DNA of 64,000 nucleotides from UBA11740 sp035635855 (GTDB lineage: Bacteria > Acidobacteriota > Blastocatellia > Pyrinomonadales > Pyrinomonadaceae): the NCBI GenBank assembly GCA_035635855.1, contig DASQAF010000009.1:620001-684000 (forward strand), in the 5' to 3' direction. The translations under genes and the position numbers were made by a program. The notes under the pieces were generated by a model. It was not told the DNA's origin. It ran no database searches and was given only the letters and a program-made list of their open reading frames with translations. Below, one piece after another: positions 53,221 to 61,970 of this stretch (the first letter of the stretch is position 1; each line of letters starts with the position of its first letter).

Positions 53221-54054
53221 TTGAGCCTGACGAGGAGGAAACTCGCGAGTTGCTCCACCACCAACGAAGTAATTCGTTTTTTGGAAAATAATTCTTTGGC
53301 AGACAAGGCTGCAAAAGGCGAAGAAAAGTCGAGGCGGCTGCGCGAGCGAATTGCCCTGTCGCTGCCGGTCAGAATCTACTGTCGGGAAAGCCCGACTTAC
53401 GACTGGACCGAAATGTCGCGCCTGGTCGATGTCACTCCGTTCGGCGCGCGCTTAAGGGTCAAACGACCAACTGAAATAGGTCGCTTGTTGCTTTTGACAA
53501 TGGCGATGCCGCGACAGCTTCGTTGCTTTGATCATATAGAGGATCAGTACCGTGTCTGGTCGCTGGTACGAAACGTTACGCTCCTTGATCCCGACACCAA
53601 CAAAGGAGCCCTGTTGGAAATAGGCGTGGCCTTCGTCGGCAAGCGCCCGCCGCGCAGCTTTGACGCTGACCCGGCGCGCCGTTATGAAATCGCCCAATCC
53701 AGCAGCGAGGCAAGTCTGTGGAATGTGAAAGAGGAAACCGGGCCTGTGCTGTCGGAGTTTTCCGAGACCGACAAGCGAAAGGAAAGCCGTCACACTATTC
53801 CCATCGAGGTGCTGGTTGAAGTGTATACGGACGAAAAAGGATCTTCACCCAGCGAAAAGACAGTGACTGAAAACATCAGCCGGAAGGGCGCCGCGGTATT
53901 TACGACTCTGGATGTTTTGCCGGGTCGCTTCGTCAAACTCAGCAGCGAACAATATGGGGTCAGCGTGTTGGCGATAGTGCGTGCACGGCGCTTTGGCGCT
54001 GACGGGATTCCGCGTCTCCACCTGGAATTCATCGGCAGCGAGTGGCCGTTGTAA
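53221..54054 (+). CDS. Two-PilZ-domain protein
   Basis: 277 aa (start uncertain: TTG at 53221 with no ribosome site in the right place; a start near residue 21-30 is possible). Domain 1, residues about 40-145: RRLRERIALSLPVRI with DVTPFGARL. Domain 2, residues about 185-270: RKESRHTIPIEVL with ENISRKGAAVFT. RxxxR and (D/N)xSxxG are the c-di-GMP-binding pair; domain 2 has RKESR/NISRKG intact, whereas domain 1 has TPFG in place of SxxG, so only the second may bind c-di-GMP. Divergent from gyrA. Confidence 0.82.
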   Translation: MSLTRRKLASCSTTNEVIRFLENNSLADKAAKGEEKSRRLRERIALSLPVRIYCRESPTYDWTEMSRLVDVTPFGARLRVKRPTEIGRLLLLTMAMPRQLRCFDHIEDQYRVWSLVRNVTLLDPDTNKGALLEIGVAFVGKRPPRSFDADPARRYEIAQSSSEASLWNVKEETGPVLSEFSETDKRKESRHTIPIEVLVEVYTDEKGSSPSEKTVTENISRKGAAVFTTLDVLPGRFVKLSSEQYGVSVLAIVRARRFGADGIPRLHLEFIGSEWPL

Positions 54055-54062
54055 GCTGCTGA

Positions 54063-54083
54063 TGCCGCAGACCTCAGTCTGTG
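54063..54083. repeat. Small CCGCAGAC/GTCTGTGG palindrome
   Basis: Near-perfect hairpin CCGCAGAC-CTCA-GTCTGTGG directly behind the PilZ gene. Similar to the CACAGACTGAAG palindrome at 4056-4073. Confidence 0.5.
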
Positions 54084-54130
54084 GTCCGGACGACGCAATC
54101 GTTGCAGCAGCAGCACCAGGACGGGCTTCA

Positions 54131-54358
54131 ATGCCGGAAAACAAATCCAGGCAGAGCTTTTATTTTCCCCGCACGCCGTTGCTGGTTGAAATCGAAAGGC
54201 GCTGTGCCTTTCCGGGCTGCGCCGCCCGAAATCAAATCGGTTTGACGAAACAAGAAGCAATTGAGTACCGTGGATTCGAATGCTTCCAATGTGAACGGTG
54301 GAATGACGATCGCCTGAAGGAGCTGGAGTTGCCTGACTCGTGGAAAATCTCAAGTTGA
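54131..54358 (+). CDS. Small Cys4 protein, zinc-binding-like
   Basis: 75 aa from the ATG at 54131; a longer frame extends through the palindrome and is rejected. Cys25 and Cys30 (CAFPGC) and Cys51 and Cys54 (CFQC) give a C-x4-C and C-x2-C pair that could hold one zinc. The core ARNQIGLTKQEAIEYRGFEC resembles small HNH-like or zinc-ribbon proteins but lacks an HNH histidine. Ends shortly before plsC. Unknown function. Confidence 0.6.
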   Translation: MPENKSRQSFYFPRTPLLVEIERRCAFPGCAARNQIGLTKQEAIEYRGFECFQCERWNDDRLKELELPDSWKISS

Positions 54359-54436
54359 CCGGCGTTGCCGTCGGCAGCACAGATGTCGACGACGTGCTGG
54401 GCATTTGCTCTCTGTTGCTTAGTTAAATAATTCGTT

Positions 54437-55117
54437 TTGGTTCAAACCAGCACCGACATCGAACAAACTCGGGGGCGAAATGGGTCGCGCCCTTATCCCC
54501 GAATGCTGCCACAATGGGTGCTTGATCTTGTTCGCCCGATTGTCGGTTTGCTGAGCCGGCTCTTGTGGCGGCTCAGTTTGCGAAATACACAATATATCCC
54601 TCAAAGCGGAGGCCTGATCATCGCTTCCAATCACCAGACTTATGTCGACCCATTCTGGATCTCAATTCCGGTTCGGCGGCCGATTCGTTATCTGGCCTGG
54701 GACGCAGCTTTCAAGTGGCCTTTTGTGGGCATGATGTTGCGCCTGTTCGGCTCATGGCCGCTGCAACTGGAGGGTAGCGATCCGAAGCCCATTCGGCGTT
54801 CGCTGCAGTGGATCCGTGAAGGGGGCGCCGTGGTGATTTTTCCCGAAGGCGGGCGCGGCAACGCAGACGGCACGATGAGGAAGTTCAAAGCCGGCGCGGT
54901 GCGCATGGCCCTGGAGACCGGCGTGCCGATTCTGCCCGTGACGATTCGCGGGGCTCACCGGGTGTGGCCATCGCATTATCGCTTTCCGCGCCTGAGCGCC
55001 GTCGAGATCGTCTATCACCCGCTGTTTGTGATCGAACAGCGCGAGAGTGAAGACACGCGTGAGTGCGCGCGCCGCGAAACAGAGAGACTGGCTGAGATAG
55101 TTCGATCGGCGCTGTGA
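54437..55117 (+). CDS. plsC: 1-acyl-sn-glycerol-3-phosphate acyltransferase-like
   Basis: 226 aa (TTG start). The acyltransferase motif NHQTYVD (residues about 65-71) and the glycine-rich FPEGGRG (about 134-140) are present, with the PITIRG-like block LPVTIRGAH. It acylates lysophosphatidic acid in membrane phospholipid synthesis, or a related lysolipid. A hydrophobic stretch at 26-45 anchors it to the membrane. A weak ribosome site and the overlap region leave the exact start open. Confidence 0.87.
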   Translation: MVQTSTDIEQTRGRNGSRPYPRMLPQWVLDLVRPIVGLLSRLLWRLSLRNTQYIPQSGGLIIASNHQTYVDPFWISIPVRRPIRYLAWDAAFKWPFVGMMLRLFGSWPLQLEGSDPKPIRRSLQWIREGGAVVIFPEGGRGNADGTMRKFKAGAVRMALETGVPILPVTIRGAHRVWPSHYRFPRLSAVEIVYHPLFVIEQRESEDTRECARRETERLAEIVRSAL

Positions 55118-55236
55118 GTTCTGAAAATTTCAAATTTGAGATCTGCGATCAAGCGCTGAAACACCGTGAGAATACAGACCGGATTTGAATCTTAAACGCC
55201 TCACTCACGTGCGACACAACCTGAATATCTGAATGT

Positions 55237-55596
55237 ATGATTCCGCCAAAACCATTCGTCACCGATGGTTGCTCCGGTTTTATGTCCTTCCTTTGGCGAG
55301 TCGTTCTGCGAGAGCCTCCGCCCTGGGAAGGCTGTTGCATTGAGCACGATCGCGCATACTGGCAAGGTGGGCCGAACTCGCTTCGTCTTGAGGCAGATAT
55401 AAAAGTCCTGGAATGCGTAAGGGCGAATGGTCATCCACACTGGGCCGTGATCATGTTCATTGCAGTCCGCATCGGCGGGATGTGGTGGTTGCCGTTCCCG
55501 AGTCTGAGGAAAGTAAACGGGAAGTGGCGGTTCTCATTCAACGAGGTGCGCTGGGGTTATGGTTGGCCTTATCCCCAAAGAGGACTAGAGAAGTAA
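55237..55596 (+). CDS. Small phospholipase-A2-like protein
   Basis: 119 aa. GCSGF (11-15) and PPWEGCCIEHDRAYW (28-42) resemble the secreted phospholipase-A2 core, with the catalytic His37-Asp38 pair, double cysteine and following tyrosine, and Asp54 in place of the second aspartate. ECVRANGHPHWAVI adds the closing cysteine. There is no signal peptide. Similar sequences are known to me only as uncharacterised bacterial proteins, so enzyme activity is an inference. Ribosome site weak. Confidence 0.65.
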   Translation: MIPPKPFVTDGCSGFMSFLWRVVLREPPPWEGCCIEHDRAYWQGGPNSLRLEADIKVLECVRANGHPHWAVIMFIAVRIGGMWWLPFPSLRKVNGKWRFSFNEVRWGYGWPYPQRGLEK

Positions 55597-55630
55597 CGAG
55601 AAAACAGGATCACCTGTCGAGGAGAGCTAA

Positions 55631-56404
55631 CTAGAGGCTGAGTACGCGCATCATCTGCTCATGCAGCAAACCATTGCTCGCGAGCACCGGCGGCGTGTAG
55701 ATATTCAAGGGTGCACCATCATACTTTGAAACCCGCCCGCCCGCTTCTTCTATCATCAAGGCACCGGCCGCTACGTCCCAGGGCTTAAGACCTTCTTCCC
55801 AAAATCCATCAAAACGGCCACAGGCGACATAAGCCAGGTCGAGTGCCGCTGCTCCGTCACGGCGCACGCCCTGCGCGTTCATGATGAAGTTTGCAAAGTG
55901 GCGCGCGAACTCGCTGCGCTCGCGCACGTCGTACGGGAAGCCAGTGCACAGGAGTGCGCCCGATAGATTGTTGACGGGTGAGACCTGTATCCGACGGCCG
56001 TTGAGCGACGCGCCCTGGCCTCGTTCAGCAGTGAACAATTCATCGCGCATTGGATCGTAAACCACACCCACTTCCATCCTCCCGTTGTACTCCAGCCCCA
56101 TCGAAACACAGAAACATGGATAGCCATGCGCATAGTTCGTGGTGCCGTCCAGCGGGTCGATGATCCAGCGCCATTCACTTCCTGGTTCCTGATCCGCGGG
56201 CGAGCTGGCGCCCGATTCTTCGGCGAGGATTGCGTGGCGCGGAAGATAGGTCTTGATTCGTTCGATGATCAATCGCTCAGAGGCGAGGTCAGACTCAGTT
56301 ACCAGATCGAGTTCGCTCTTGTTCGTAATCTCCAGCGTCCGCCCGAAGCGTTCCGCCAAAATGCGTCCCGCGTCGCGCGCAGTTTGAATGGCAAAGTTAA
56401 GCAC
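55631..56404 (-). CDS. suhB: Inositol-1-monophosphatase-like phosphatase
   Basis: 257 aa of the inositol monophosphatase fold. EESGASSP, IDPLDGTTNYAHGYP and PWDVAAGALMIEEAGG carry the metal ligands. The GTTNYAHG sequence is typical of SuhB-like enzymes and differs from the GTKNFIARDG form at 47333. Possible roles are inositol phosphate hydrolysis or, as in E. coli SuhB, action with transcription antitermination. Convergent with the phospholipase-like gene. Confidence 0.87.
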   Translation of the reverse strand: MLNFAIQTARDAGRILAERFGRTLEITNKSELDLVTESDLASERLIIERIKTYLPRHAILAEESGASSPADQEPGSEWRWIIDPLDGTTNYAHGYPCFCVSMGLEYNGRMEVGVVYDPMRDELFTAERGQGASLNGRRIQVSPVNNLSGALLCTGFPYDVRERSEFARHFANFIMNAQGVRRDGAAALDLAYVACGRFDGFWEEGLKPWDVAAGALMIEEAGGRVSKYDGAPLNIYTPPVLASNGLLHEQMMRVLSL

Positions 56405-56496
56405 CCGAATCCTTTCCTGCGATACAGTCAGTTAGATATTTTTATGAGGATATATCAGATCAGGGCAAGTGTCAGAAGCCGTCCGAAAGAGATCGC

Positions 56497-56599
56497 GGAT
56501 CGCGGACACCTAAGTGCGAGGCGCGAAAAGATCTCTGACCAGGGCGTTATGTTAATTGAGAGCGCGCGTGCGCGCTGGCGGACAAGCTGTCCGCGATCC
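56497..56599. repeat. GATCGCGGACA inverted repeat
   Basis: Arms GGATCGCGGACA (56497-56508) and TGTCCGCGATCC (56588-56599) pair exactly over 12 bp. An inner GCGCGCGTGCGCGC palindrome lies at about 56562-56575. It lies upstream of suhB on the minus strand and downstream of the 68-aa gene. Confidence 0.8.
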
Positions 56600-56612
56600 G
56601 AAACGAAGCGGC

Positions 56613-56819
56613 TTATTCGAGCGGAATTTCAAATCCTAAAGGCTTAAGACTTGTGACAAAGCAGGTCGAGCGGGTGCCGGCCTTTGGCCCGTCTACTCTG
56701 CGAACAATTGCGCGGGCGGACGAGTCAGATTCGGCGCCGATTCTCTCCACGAACACTCGTTGGCCGTCAGGGGTGAGGCAAAACTGGCCGACGATGCTGG
56801 TTGTTGATTCAGTTTCCAT
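56613..56819 (-). CDS. Small hypothetical protein
   Basis: 68 aa from the ATG at 56819; a longer frame would include a repeat and is rejected. It has two cysteines (Cys14, Cys53) and a compact beta-rich pattern (QFCLTPDGQRVFVERI, STCFVTSLKPLGFEI). No family recognised. It is downstream of the exported-protein pair on the same strand. Confidence 0.5.
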   Translation of the reverse strand: METESTTSIVGQFCLTPDGQRVFVERIGAESDSSARAIVRRVDGPKAGTRSTCFVTSLKPLGFEIPLE

Positions 56820-56860
56820 ATTAATCACTATACGCTGAACTGAGGGATTAAGATACTTTG

Positions 56861-56930
56861 AGTCAGAAGCCCGACCGTCAGGGAGTGTCAGTTGCCCTTG
56901 CTGACGCGCGGGCTTCTGACACTCCTGTTG
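56861..56930. repeat. AGAAGCCCG repeat between small hypothetical genes
   Basis: Arms GTCAGAAGCCCG (56862-56873) and CGGGCTTCTGAC (56909-56920) pair over 12 bp. The adjoining GACCGTCAGGGAG word matches an arm of the perfect palindrome at 46365-46437. Confidence 0.7.
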
Positions 56931-56938
56931 CCGCAAAG

Positions 56939-57481
56939 CTATTTCGGGCCTCCATAGTTCGGCTGTTCCTTATCACGATAGATGAGCTTTGGCTTGCTGA
57001 TTTCTTCACCCTTGGGCGAGCGAAAATCAATTTCGAATGAGTAGATGTTGCCGCCCTGGCCTTTGCGATATTCAATCTCCTTGTTGCGTTGCTCTTCAGC
57101 TTCTTCACGCGTCTCGTAGTTCGCCTGCGAAACCTCGCCATTCAGCCGCACGTCCTGCTCGCCGTAATCGAGAGCGAAGCCGCGCGCTTCGAATGGGTCC
57201 ATCACATTGCGACTAAAGTAAGGCATGATTCTCTGTTTGATCAGCGAGTAGGTCGGTACATCTTCCGGCTGCACCACGACATTCGAAAAGTACCAGCGAC
57301 GTTCCTCAGGATTCTCGCTGCTGATTTCGACATCTTTCCGGTAAACCTTCGTTTCGATCTCGACGAAGAGGTAGGCGGTATTCGGCGTTTGCATCGCTTT
57401 AGCCGCAACCGGCCGCGATATCCGCAACGGCAGAAAACTGAGAATCAAGCTTATGAAAATAGCAGTTAGTTTGATGCGCAT
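56939..57481 (-). CDS. Exported protein of unknown function
   Basis: 180 aa from the ATG at 57481, giving a signal peptide (residues 1-27, ending VAAKA). An upstream frame of 97 residues is a shadow of the neighbouring gene. The mature part is mixed alpha/beta with YLFVEIETKVYRKD, VVVQPEDVPTYSLIKQRI and a charged helix (REEAEEQRNKEIEYRKG). The tail ends NYGGPK. No family recognised. It starts 28 bp after the next gene's stop, same strand. Confidence 0.72.
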   Translation of the reverse strand: MRIKLTAIFISLILSFLPLRISRPVAAKAMQTPNTAYLFVEIETKVYRKDVEISSENPEERRWYFSNVVVQPEDVPTYSLIKQRIMPYFSRNVMDPFEARGFALDYGEQDVRLNGEVSQANYETREEAEEQRNKEIEYRKGQGGNIYSFEIDFRSPKGEEISKPKLIYRDKEQPNYGGPK

Positions 57482-57509
57482 GACGGCTCCTTCAAATCGA
57501 ACTTGCGAT

Positions 57510-58112
57510 CTACATCGGCGCGCGCGCTTTGACCACGTGGGTGGCGCCGCCGGGTTCGTGCAGCGTGGCGGTAACGAACTTGGGCTGGGTTTTGGAAACC
57601 AGTCCCCAGAAAAAACTGCTGTCGCCTTTTCCGGGCGCGCCGCCTTCGCATACCGGCGAAGTAAACTTGAACTTGATGCTGCTTCCGGTCTGCACCGCCG
57701 ACGCGATGCCAACAGTGCCGATCCCGCCGCCGGTGACCACGAACACCTGATCCGGCGCGGCGCTGCCGCCATAGTTCAGGGTACTGACAACCGGGCCGAA
57801 ACTAATCGTCATCCAGTCGATGCATGAGATCGCGACCGCGCCTACAGCGTTGCGCAAATCAATCCGATACTCGTAAGCGAAAAGTCCCGCCGCCGGAGAT
57901 TCCGCCGCGCCTTTGTAGGTTCGCGATTGCAGAAAGCCGGTCCCGCCGGTGCTCATCGCAATGTTGTCCGTCGTGTCGTTGACGGTAACGGTGCAGGGGG
58001 GATTGAAGACGCAGTTGATCGCCGGCGCGCTGACGTTGACGACTTTGAGGGGCGCTGCTGCGATTACCAGTGGCGTGAAACAAAACAGCAGCGCGAACGT
58101 TAATTTCTTCAT
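57510..58112 (-). CDS. Exported protein of unknown function
   Basis: 200 aa from the ATG at 58112 with a GGAGGT site. A signal peptide (LTFALLFCFTPLVIAAA) occupies residues 1-21. The mature part is beta-rich and begins KVVNVSAPAINCVFNPPCTVTV, with further cysteines at CIDW and CEGG, as in secreted or surface beta-sandwich proteins. No PEP-CTERM or LPXTG anchor. First of the two exported-protein genes. Confidence 0.75.
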   Translation of the reverse strand: MKKLTFALLFCFTPLVIAAAPLKVVNVSAPAINCVFNPPCTVTVNDTTDNIAMSTGGTGFLQSRTYKGAAESPAAGLFAYEYRIDLRNAVGAVAISCIDWMTISFGPVVSTLNYGGSAAPDQVFVVTGGGIGTVGIASAVQTGSSIKFKFTSPVCEGGAPGKGDSSFFWGLVSKTQPKFVTATLHEPGGATHVVKARAPM

Positions 58113-58182
58113 AACCTTTACCTCCGGATGTGAAAGCCAGGATGTGCTCATTTCAATTCAGGACAGAGTGCTCAATAGCGTC

Positions 58183-59478
58183 TTATCCGAACGGCTTATC
58201 AATCGACGGGCTTTGATTCGTAAAGAATTTCGGACCGCTGTCAGTGATGTAGAGGCAGTCTTCCAGTCGGATGCCAAACTCGCCATAAATCACGATCGTG
58301 GGTTCATCACTGAAGCACATGCCCGGTTGAATCGGCGTCTTGTTACCGCGCACAAAATTCGTCCATTCGTGGCCATCGAGCCCGATGCCGTGGCCAGTGC
58401 GATGCGGCAAACCGGGAACTTTGTAATCCGGTCCAAAGCCGGCGTCGGTGATCACTTTGCGCGCGGCGGCGTCGACGACTTCGCAGGGCGCACCGACTTT
58501 CGCGGCGGCAAAACCCGCATCCTGCGACTTGCGTTCCAGATTCCAGATGTCGCGCTGACGCTGGGTCGGCTTGCCAAAAACAAACGTGCGCGTGATGTCT
58601 GACTGATAGCCCTCGATGCTGCACCCGCCATCCATCAACACGACGTCGCCGTCATTCAGCACCTGCGGCGTGATGCTGCCATGGGGAAACGCCGTGTACT
58701 TGCCAAAGCTGCAAAAGACTCCGCCCTCGACTCCGAGATTGCGAAACGCCGTGGCGCAGTTAGCCGCAAACTCGCCTTGCGGCATACCGTCGCGCATCGT
58801 GGCCCAGGTGGCGCGATAGGCAACAATCGTGATGTCGTTGGCGCGTTGCATCAGAGCAATCTCAGCCGCCGATTTGAACATCCGACAACCGGCAGTTACG
58901 GGAGTGGCGCTGACGAACTCGAGTTTGGGCGCTTCCTGGCGAATGCCCTCGTACAGGAAGAAGCGCACACGCTCTTCCATGCCGATGCGGCCGGTGCGAA
59001 TACCTCGATCACGAATAATTTGCGCGACTCGACGATAAGGACTCTCGTCTTCTTCCCAGGTGCGGATGTCTTTGCCGAACTTGATCAGTTCGCGCGCGCG
59101 TTCTTCCTCGAACTTCGGACAAACCCAGGCTAGTTCCCCGCGCTGCGGGATTACCAGGGCGAACATCCGCTCGCTGGTACTCCAACGCATGCCGGTGAAG
59201 TAGAACATGCTGGCGCCCGGCTCGAGATAAATCGCGTCGATCTTGTGCTCGCCCATCAGGTGCTGCGCTTTGGCGATGCGAGCCTCCCGTTCCTCGGCGG
59301 TGATGGGAACGACGCCGGCAGTCATGCGCTTCAGCCTTTGAATTAGATCAGGAACGTCCTGTCGCTGTTGAATCGTGTCAACGTCTTCGGTGTCCGCGAA
59401 AGCGGACTTACCGCCGAGCAGCGTGGCGCCGGCGATTCCGGCGGAAAGTCGCAGGAAATCTCTTCTGTCAGTGCACAT
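58183..59478 (-). CDS. Xaa-Pro peptidase-like M24 metallopeptidase with Tat signal
   Basis: 431 aa from the ATG at 59478, which gives a twin-arginine signal peptide (DRRDFLRLSAG). The creatinase-like N-domain precedes an M24 core with metal ligands Asp and Asp (LMDGGCSIEGYQSDITRTF), His (TGHGIGLDGHE), Glu (DEPTIVIYGEF) and Glu (LEDCLYITDSG). Cleaves Xaa-Pro bonds in exported or periplasmic peptides; metal is likely Mn or Co. Downstream of the ABC transporter promoter and transcribed away from it. Confidence 0.9.
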   Translation of the reverse strand: MCTDRRDFLRLSAGIAGATLLGGKSAFADTEDVDTIQQRQDVPDLIQRLKRMTAGVVPITAEEREARIAKAQHLMGEHKIDAIYLEPGASMFYFTGMRWSTSERMFALVIPQRGELAWVCPKFEEERARELIKFGKDIRTWEEDESPYRRVAQIIRDRGIRTGRIGMEERVRFFLYEGIRQEAPKLEFVSATPVTAGCRMFKSAAEIALMQRANDITIVAYRATWATMRDGMPQGEFAANCATAFRNLGVEGGVFCSFGKYTAFPHGSITPQVLNDGDVVLMDGGCSIEGYQSDITRTFVFGKPTQRQRDIWNLERKSQDAGFAAAKVGAPCEVVDAAARKVITDAGFGPDYKVPGLPHRTGHGIGLDGHEWTNFVRGNKTPIQPGMCFSDEPTIVIYGEFGIRLEDCLYITDSGPKFFTNQSPSIDKPFG

Positions 59479-59556
59479 GGGACGTGATTGTAATCGAAGC
59501 TCCGCTTCGACGCCATAAAAAGCCACCTCAGACACCAAACTATTTCAGCCGCGGAA

Positions 59557-59670
59557 ATGCACAAAAGGCGCAAATGGAGAATTTGCTTTTTCGTGCCTCC
59601 TGCGCCTATTCGTGGCCGACCATTTTTCTTTGCCTTATCCGTGTCCATCTGCGTTAATCTGTGGCTGACT
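59557..59670. repeat. CACAAAAGGCGC-word repeat in divergent gap
   Basis: Left words GCACAAAAGGCGCAAA and right words TGCGCCTATTCGTGGC pair imperfectly around ATTTGC. Further right, TCCGTGTCCATCTGCGTTAATCTGTGG resembles the 61971 element. It lies upstream of the M24 gene and the ABC operon. Confidence 0.55.
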
Positions 59671-59696
59671 GCTCGTTTGATTCTTGACTCGTTCGA

Positions 59697-61196
59697 TTGA
59701 ATTATTTGTTGCGCGGACTCTTAAGCTTGATTTGTGTTGCTGTGACGGGGTTACTGTGTCTGAGTACGGGTCACGCACAGCAACCTCTGCGCTGGGGCGC
59801 TGATCCGAGCGGCGGCGCGCCTTATGTCTACAACGATCCCAATCATCCGGACCAATACATCGGCTACGAAAAGGAGATGGCGGACGCGCTGGCCGCGGCT
59901 ATGGGCCGGAAGCCAGAGTTCGTCCCTTCGGATTGGGAGACACTTGTCTCGGCGTTGCAGCGCGGTTCGTTCGACGTAATCATTAACGGCCTGGAGCCGA
60001 CGGCCGATCGTCTCAAACAGATTCAGTTCAGCAAGCCCTACTACATTTTTCAACTGGCCTTGACCGTCAGAAACAGCGAGCAGCAGATCCACTCACTCGC
60101 TGACTGTCGCAATCGAACTGTCGGCACCCTGGGTAACACGGCAGCTTCGCGCCTGCTGGAAAAAGAGGGCGTTCCCTTTAAAGGTTATGCCGATCCAGTA
60201 GCTGCCTACCGCGACCTGGAATTGAAACGCATCGACGCCGTGCTGATGGACGTGCCGGCCGAGGTTTTTTATGTCGGCAAAAGCAAGACTCTGAAACGCG
60301 CCGGCGAGCCGTTCTTTCGTGGCACCTACAACATCGGTTTGCGCAAAGGCGACGACGCTTTGAAAGCGGAAGTCGATGCCGGGATTGACAAGATTATTCG
60401 TGATGGAACTCTGGAACAAATTCTGCGCAAATGGAGTTTGTGGAACGACGCTCAAACGGAACTGCAAACACAGATGCGTTCGGGTCAGACCGTTAATCCC
60501 GCCAATGAGCTGACCTCGTCGTCGTTCAATTGGCGCGGGGCGTTGTGGCGCCTGGCGCGCGCAGCGGTGGTCACGGTGCTGGTCGCGTTCGGCTCAATGA
60601 TCATCGCAGTGATTTTGGGTATGCCGCTGGCCATGGGACAGTCGAAGGGGCCGCGCTGGCTTCGGTGGTTGTGCACGATTTACATCGAGTTCTTTCGCGG
60701 CACGCCGGTGCTGGTGCAACTGCTTTTTCTTTACTTTGGTCTGCCCACGATCGGGCTGGCGATGCCCGGTTGGTTGACCGCGCTGGTGGGATTGGGACTC
60801 AACTATGCCGCATACGAATCGCAGGTTTATCGCGCGGCGCTGGAAGCAATTCCGCGCGGACAGTGGGAAGCCTCTTATCTGCTCGGCATGAATCCGCTGC
60901 TCGCGTTTCGCCGGATCATCCTGCCGCAGGCGTTTCGGATCGCGCTGCCGCCGATGACCAACGATTTCGTTTCGCTCTTCAAAGACACTTCGGTGGCTTA
61001 CGCGATCTCAGTCTGGGAATTGGCGACGGCATATCGCGAACTCGCTAATGCCTCAGGGCAGTTTCTATTGTTGGGCGCGGCCGTTTCAGTCTTTTATCTG
61101 GCGATGAGTCTGCCAATGGCTCATCTGGCGCGCCGGCTGGAGCGAAGGTTGCAGAGGCGAGAAGCAATCGAAGCAGTTGAAGCTGAGATTGTTTAG
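59697..61196 (+). CDS. Amino-acid ABC transporter: substrate-binding domain fused to permease
   Basis: 499 aa (TTG start). Signal peptide 1-27. Residues about 28-250 form an SBP_bac_3 domain for polar amino acids (GYEKEMADALAAAMGR, VGTLGNTAASRLLE). Residues about 280-480 form the HisM/GlnP permease with the EAA motif (SYLLGMNPLLAFRRIILPQA). The fusion tethers the binding protein to the channel. The 246-aa ATPase follows by 32 bp and completes the importer. Likely ligand glutamine, glutamate or another polar amino acid; not decided by sequence. Confidence 0.9.
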   Translation: MNYLLRGLLSLICVAVTGLLCLSTGHAQQPLRWGADPSGGAPYVYNDPNHPDQYIGYEKEMADALAAAMGRKPEFVPSDWETLVSALQRGSFDVIINGLEPTADRLKQIQFSKPYYIFQLALTVRNSEQQIHSLADCRNRTVGTLGNTAASRLLEKEGVPFKGYADPVAAYRDLELKRIDAVLMDVPAEVFYVGKSKTLKRAGEPFFRGTYNIGLRKGDDALKAEVDAGIDKIIRDGTLEQILRKWSLWNDAQTELQTQMRSGQTVNPANELTSSSFNWRGALWRLARAAVVTVLVAFGSMIIAVILGMPLAMGQSKGPRWLRWLCTIYIEFFRGTPVLVQLLFLYFGLPTIGLAMPGWLTALVGLGLNYAAYESQVYRAALEAIPRGQWEASYLLGMNPLLAFRRIILPQAFRIALPPMTNDFVSLFKDTSVAYAISVWELATAYRELANASGQFLLLGAAVSVFYLAMSLPMAHLARRLERRLQRREAIEAVEAEIV

Positions 61197-61228
61197 AGGC
61201 GGGCTACTACCCGCCATTGAGTTAATCC

Positions 61229-61969
61229 ATGATTCGCGTAGAAAATCTAACCAAGCAAGCCGCCGGCACGCGCATCCTGCGCGGCGTCTCTTTCGCGGTC
61301 GCGCCCCAAACCGTGCTCGGCGTCATCGGCGCATCGGGCAGCGGCAAGACCACGCTCTTGCGTTGTCTGAACGGATTGGAACGAATCAACGGTGGGGCTA
61401 TTGAATTCGGTGAGATACGGCTCGATGCGAATCTGTCGGCACATGAATATTCACGCCGGGTCAAGCAGCTGCGGCGCAAAGTCGGCACCGTCTTTCAGCA
61501 CTTATACCTTTTTCCCCACCTGACAGTGCTCGGCAATATTATTGAGGCGCCCGTGCACGTCCTGCATGTGCCGCGGCGAAAAGCGGAGGGCGAAGCCTTA
61601 GAGTTACTGGAATCGGTCGGCTTAAAAGATAAGGCGCGACGCTATCCGGAATCGCTTTCCGGCGGAGAGCAGCAACGCGTGGCCATTGCCCGCGCGCTGG
61701 CGATGCATCCGGCGCTGCTGATGTTTGATGAGCCGACCAGCGCCCTGGATCCCAGGCGCAGCGCGGGACTCCGTTCACTATTGCGGGGATTCGTCGAGCG
61801 CGGTCACACGATGGTCGTCGTTTCGCATTCAATCGGTTTTCTGGAAGGACTCGCCGATAATCTGCTCTACATGGAAGGCGGCGAAGTCGTGGAGTACGGC
61901 GAGACGGAAAAGATCCTCAACTCACCCGGCGATCCGCGCACGAAGGACTTTGTTCAGCAGGCGAATTGA
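61229..61969 (+). CDS. glnQ: Polar amino-acid ABC transporter ATPase
   Basis: 246 aa. Walker A GASGSGKTT (about 35-43), Q-loop in VGTVFQHLYLFPHLT, signature LSGGEQQRVAIARAL, Walker B LLMFDEPTSALDP and the H-loop VVSHSIGF. Closest to the GlnQ/HisP group. Forms an ATPase dimer for the fused permease upstream. Symbol by similarity to the family. Confidence 0.93.
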   Translation: MIRVENLTKQAAGTRILRGVSFAVAPQTVLGVIGASGSGKTTLLRCLNGLERINGGAIEFGEIRLDANLSAHEYSRRVKQLRRKVGTVFQHLYLFPHLTVLGNIIEAPVHVLHVPRRKAEGEALELLESVGLKDKARRYPESLSGGEQQRVAIARALAMHPALLMFDEPTSALDPRRSAGLRSLLRGFVERGHTMVVVSHSIGFLEGLADNLLYMEGGEVVEYGETEKILNSPGDPRTKDFVQQAN

Positions 61970-61970
61970 A

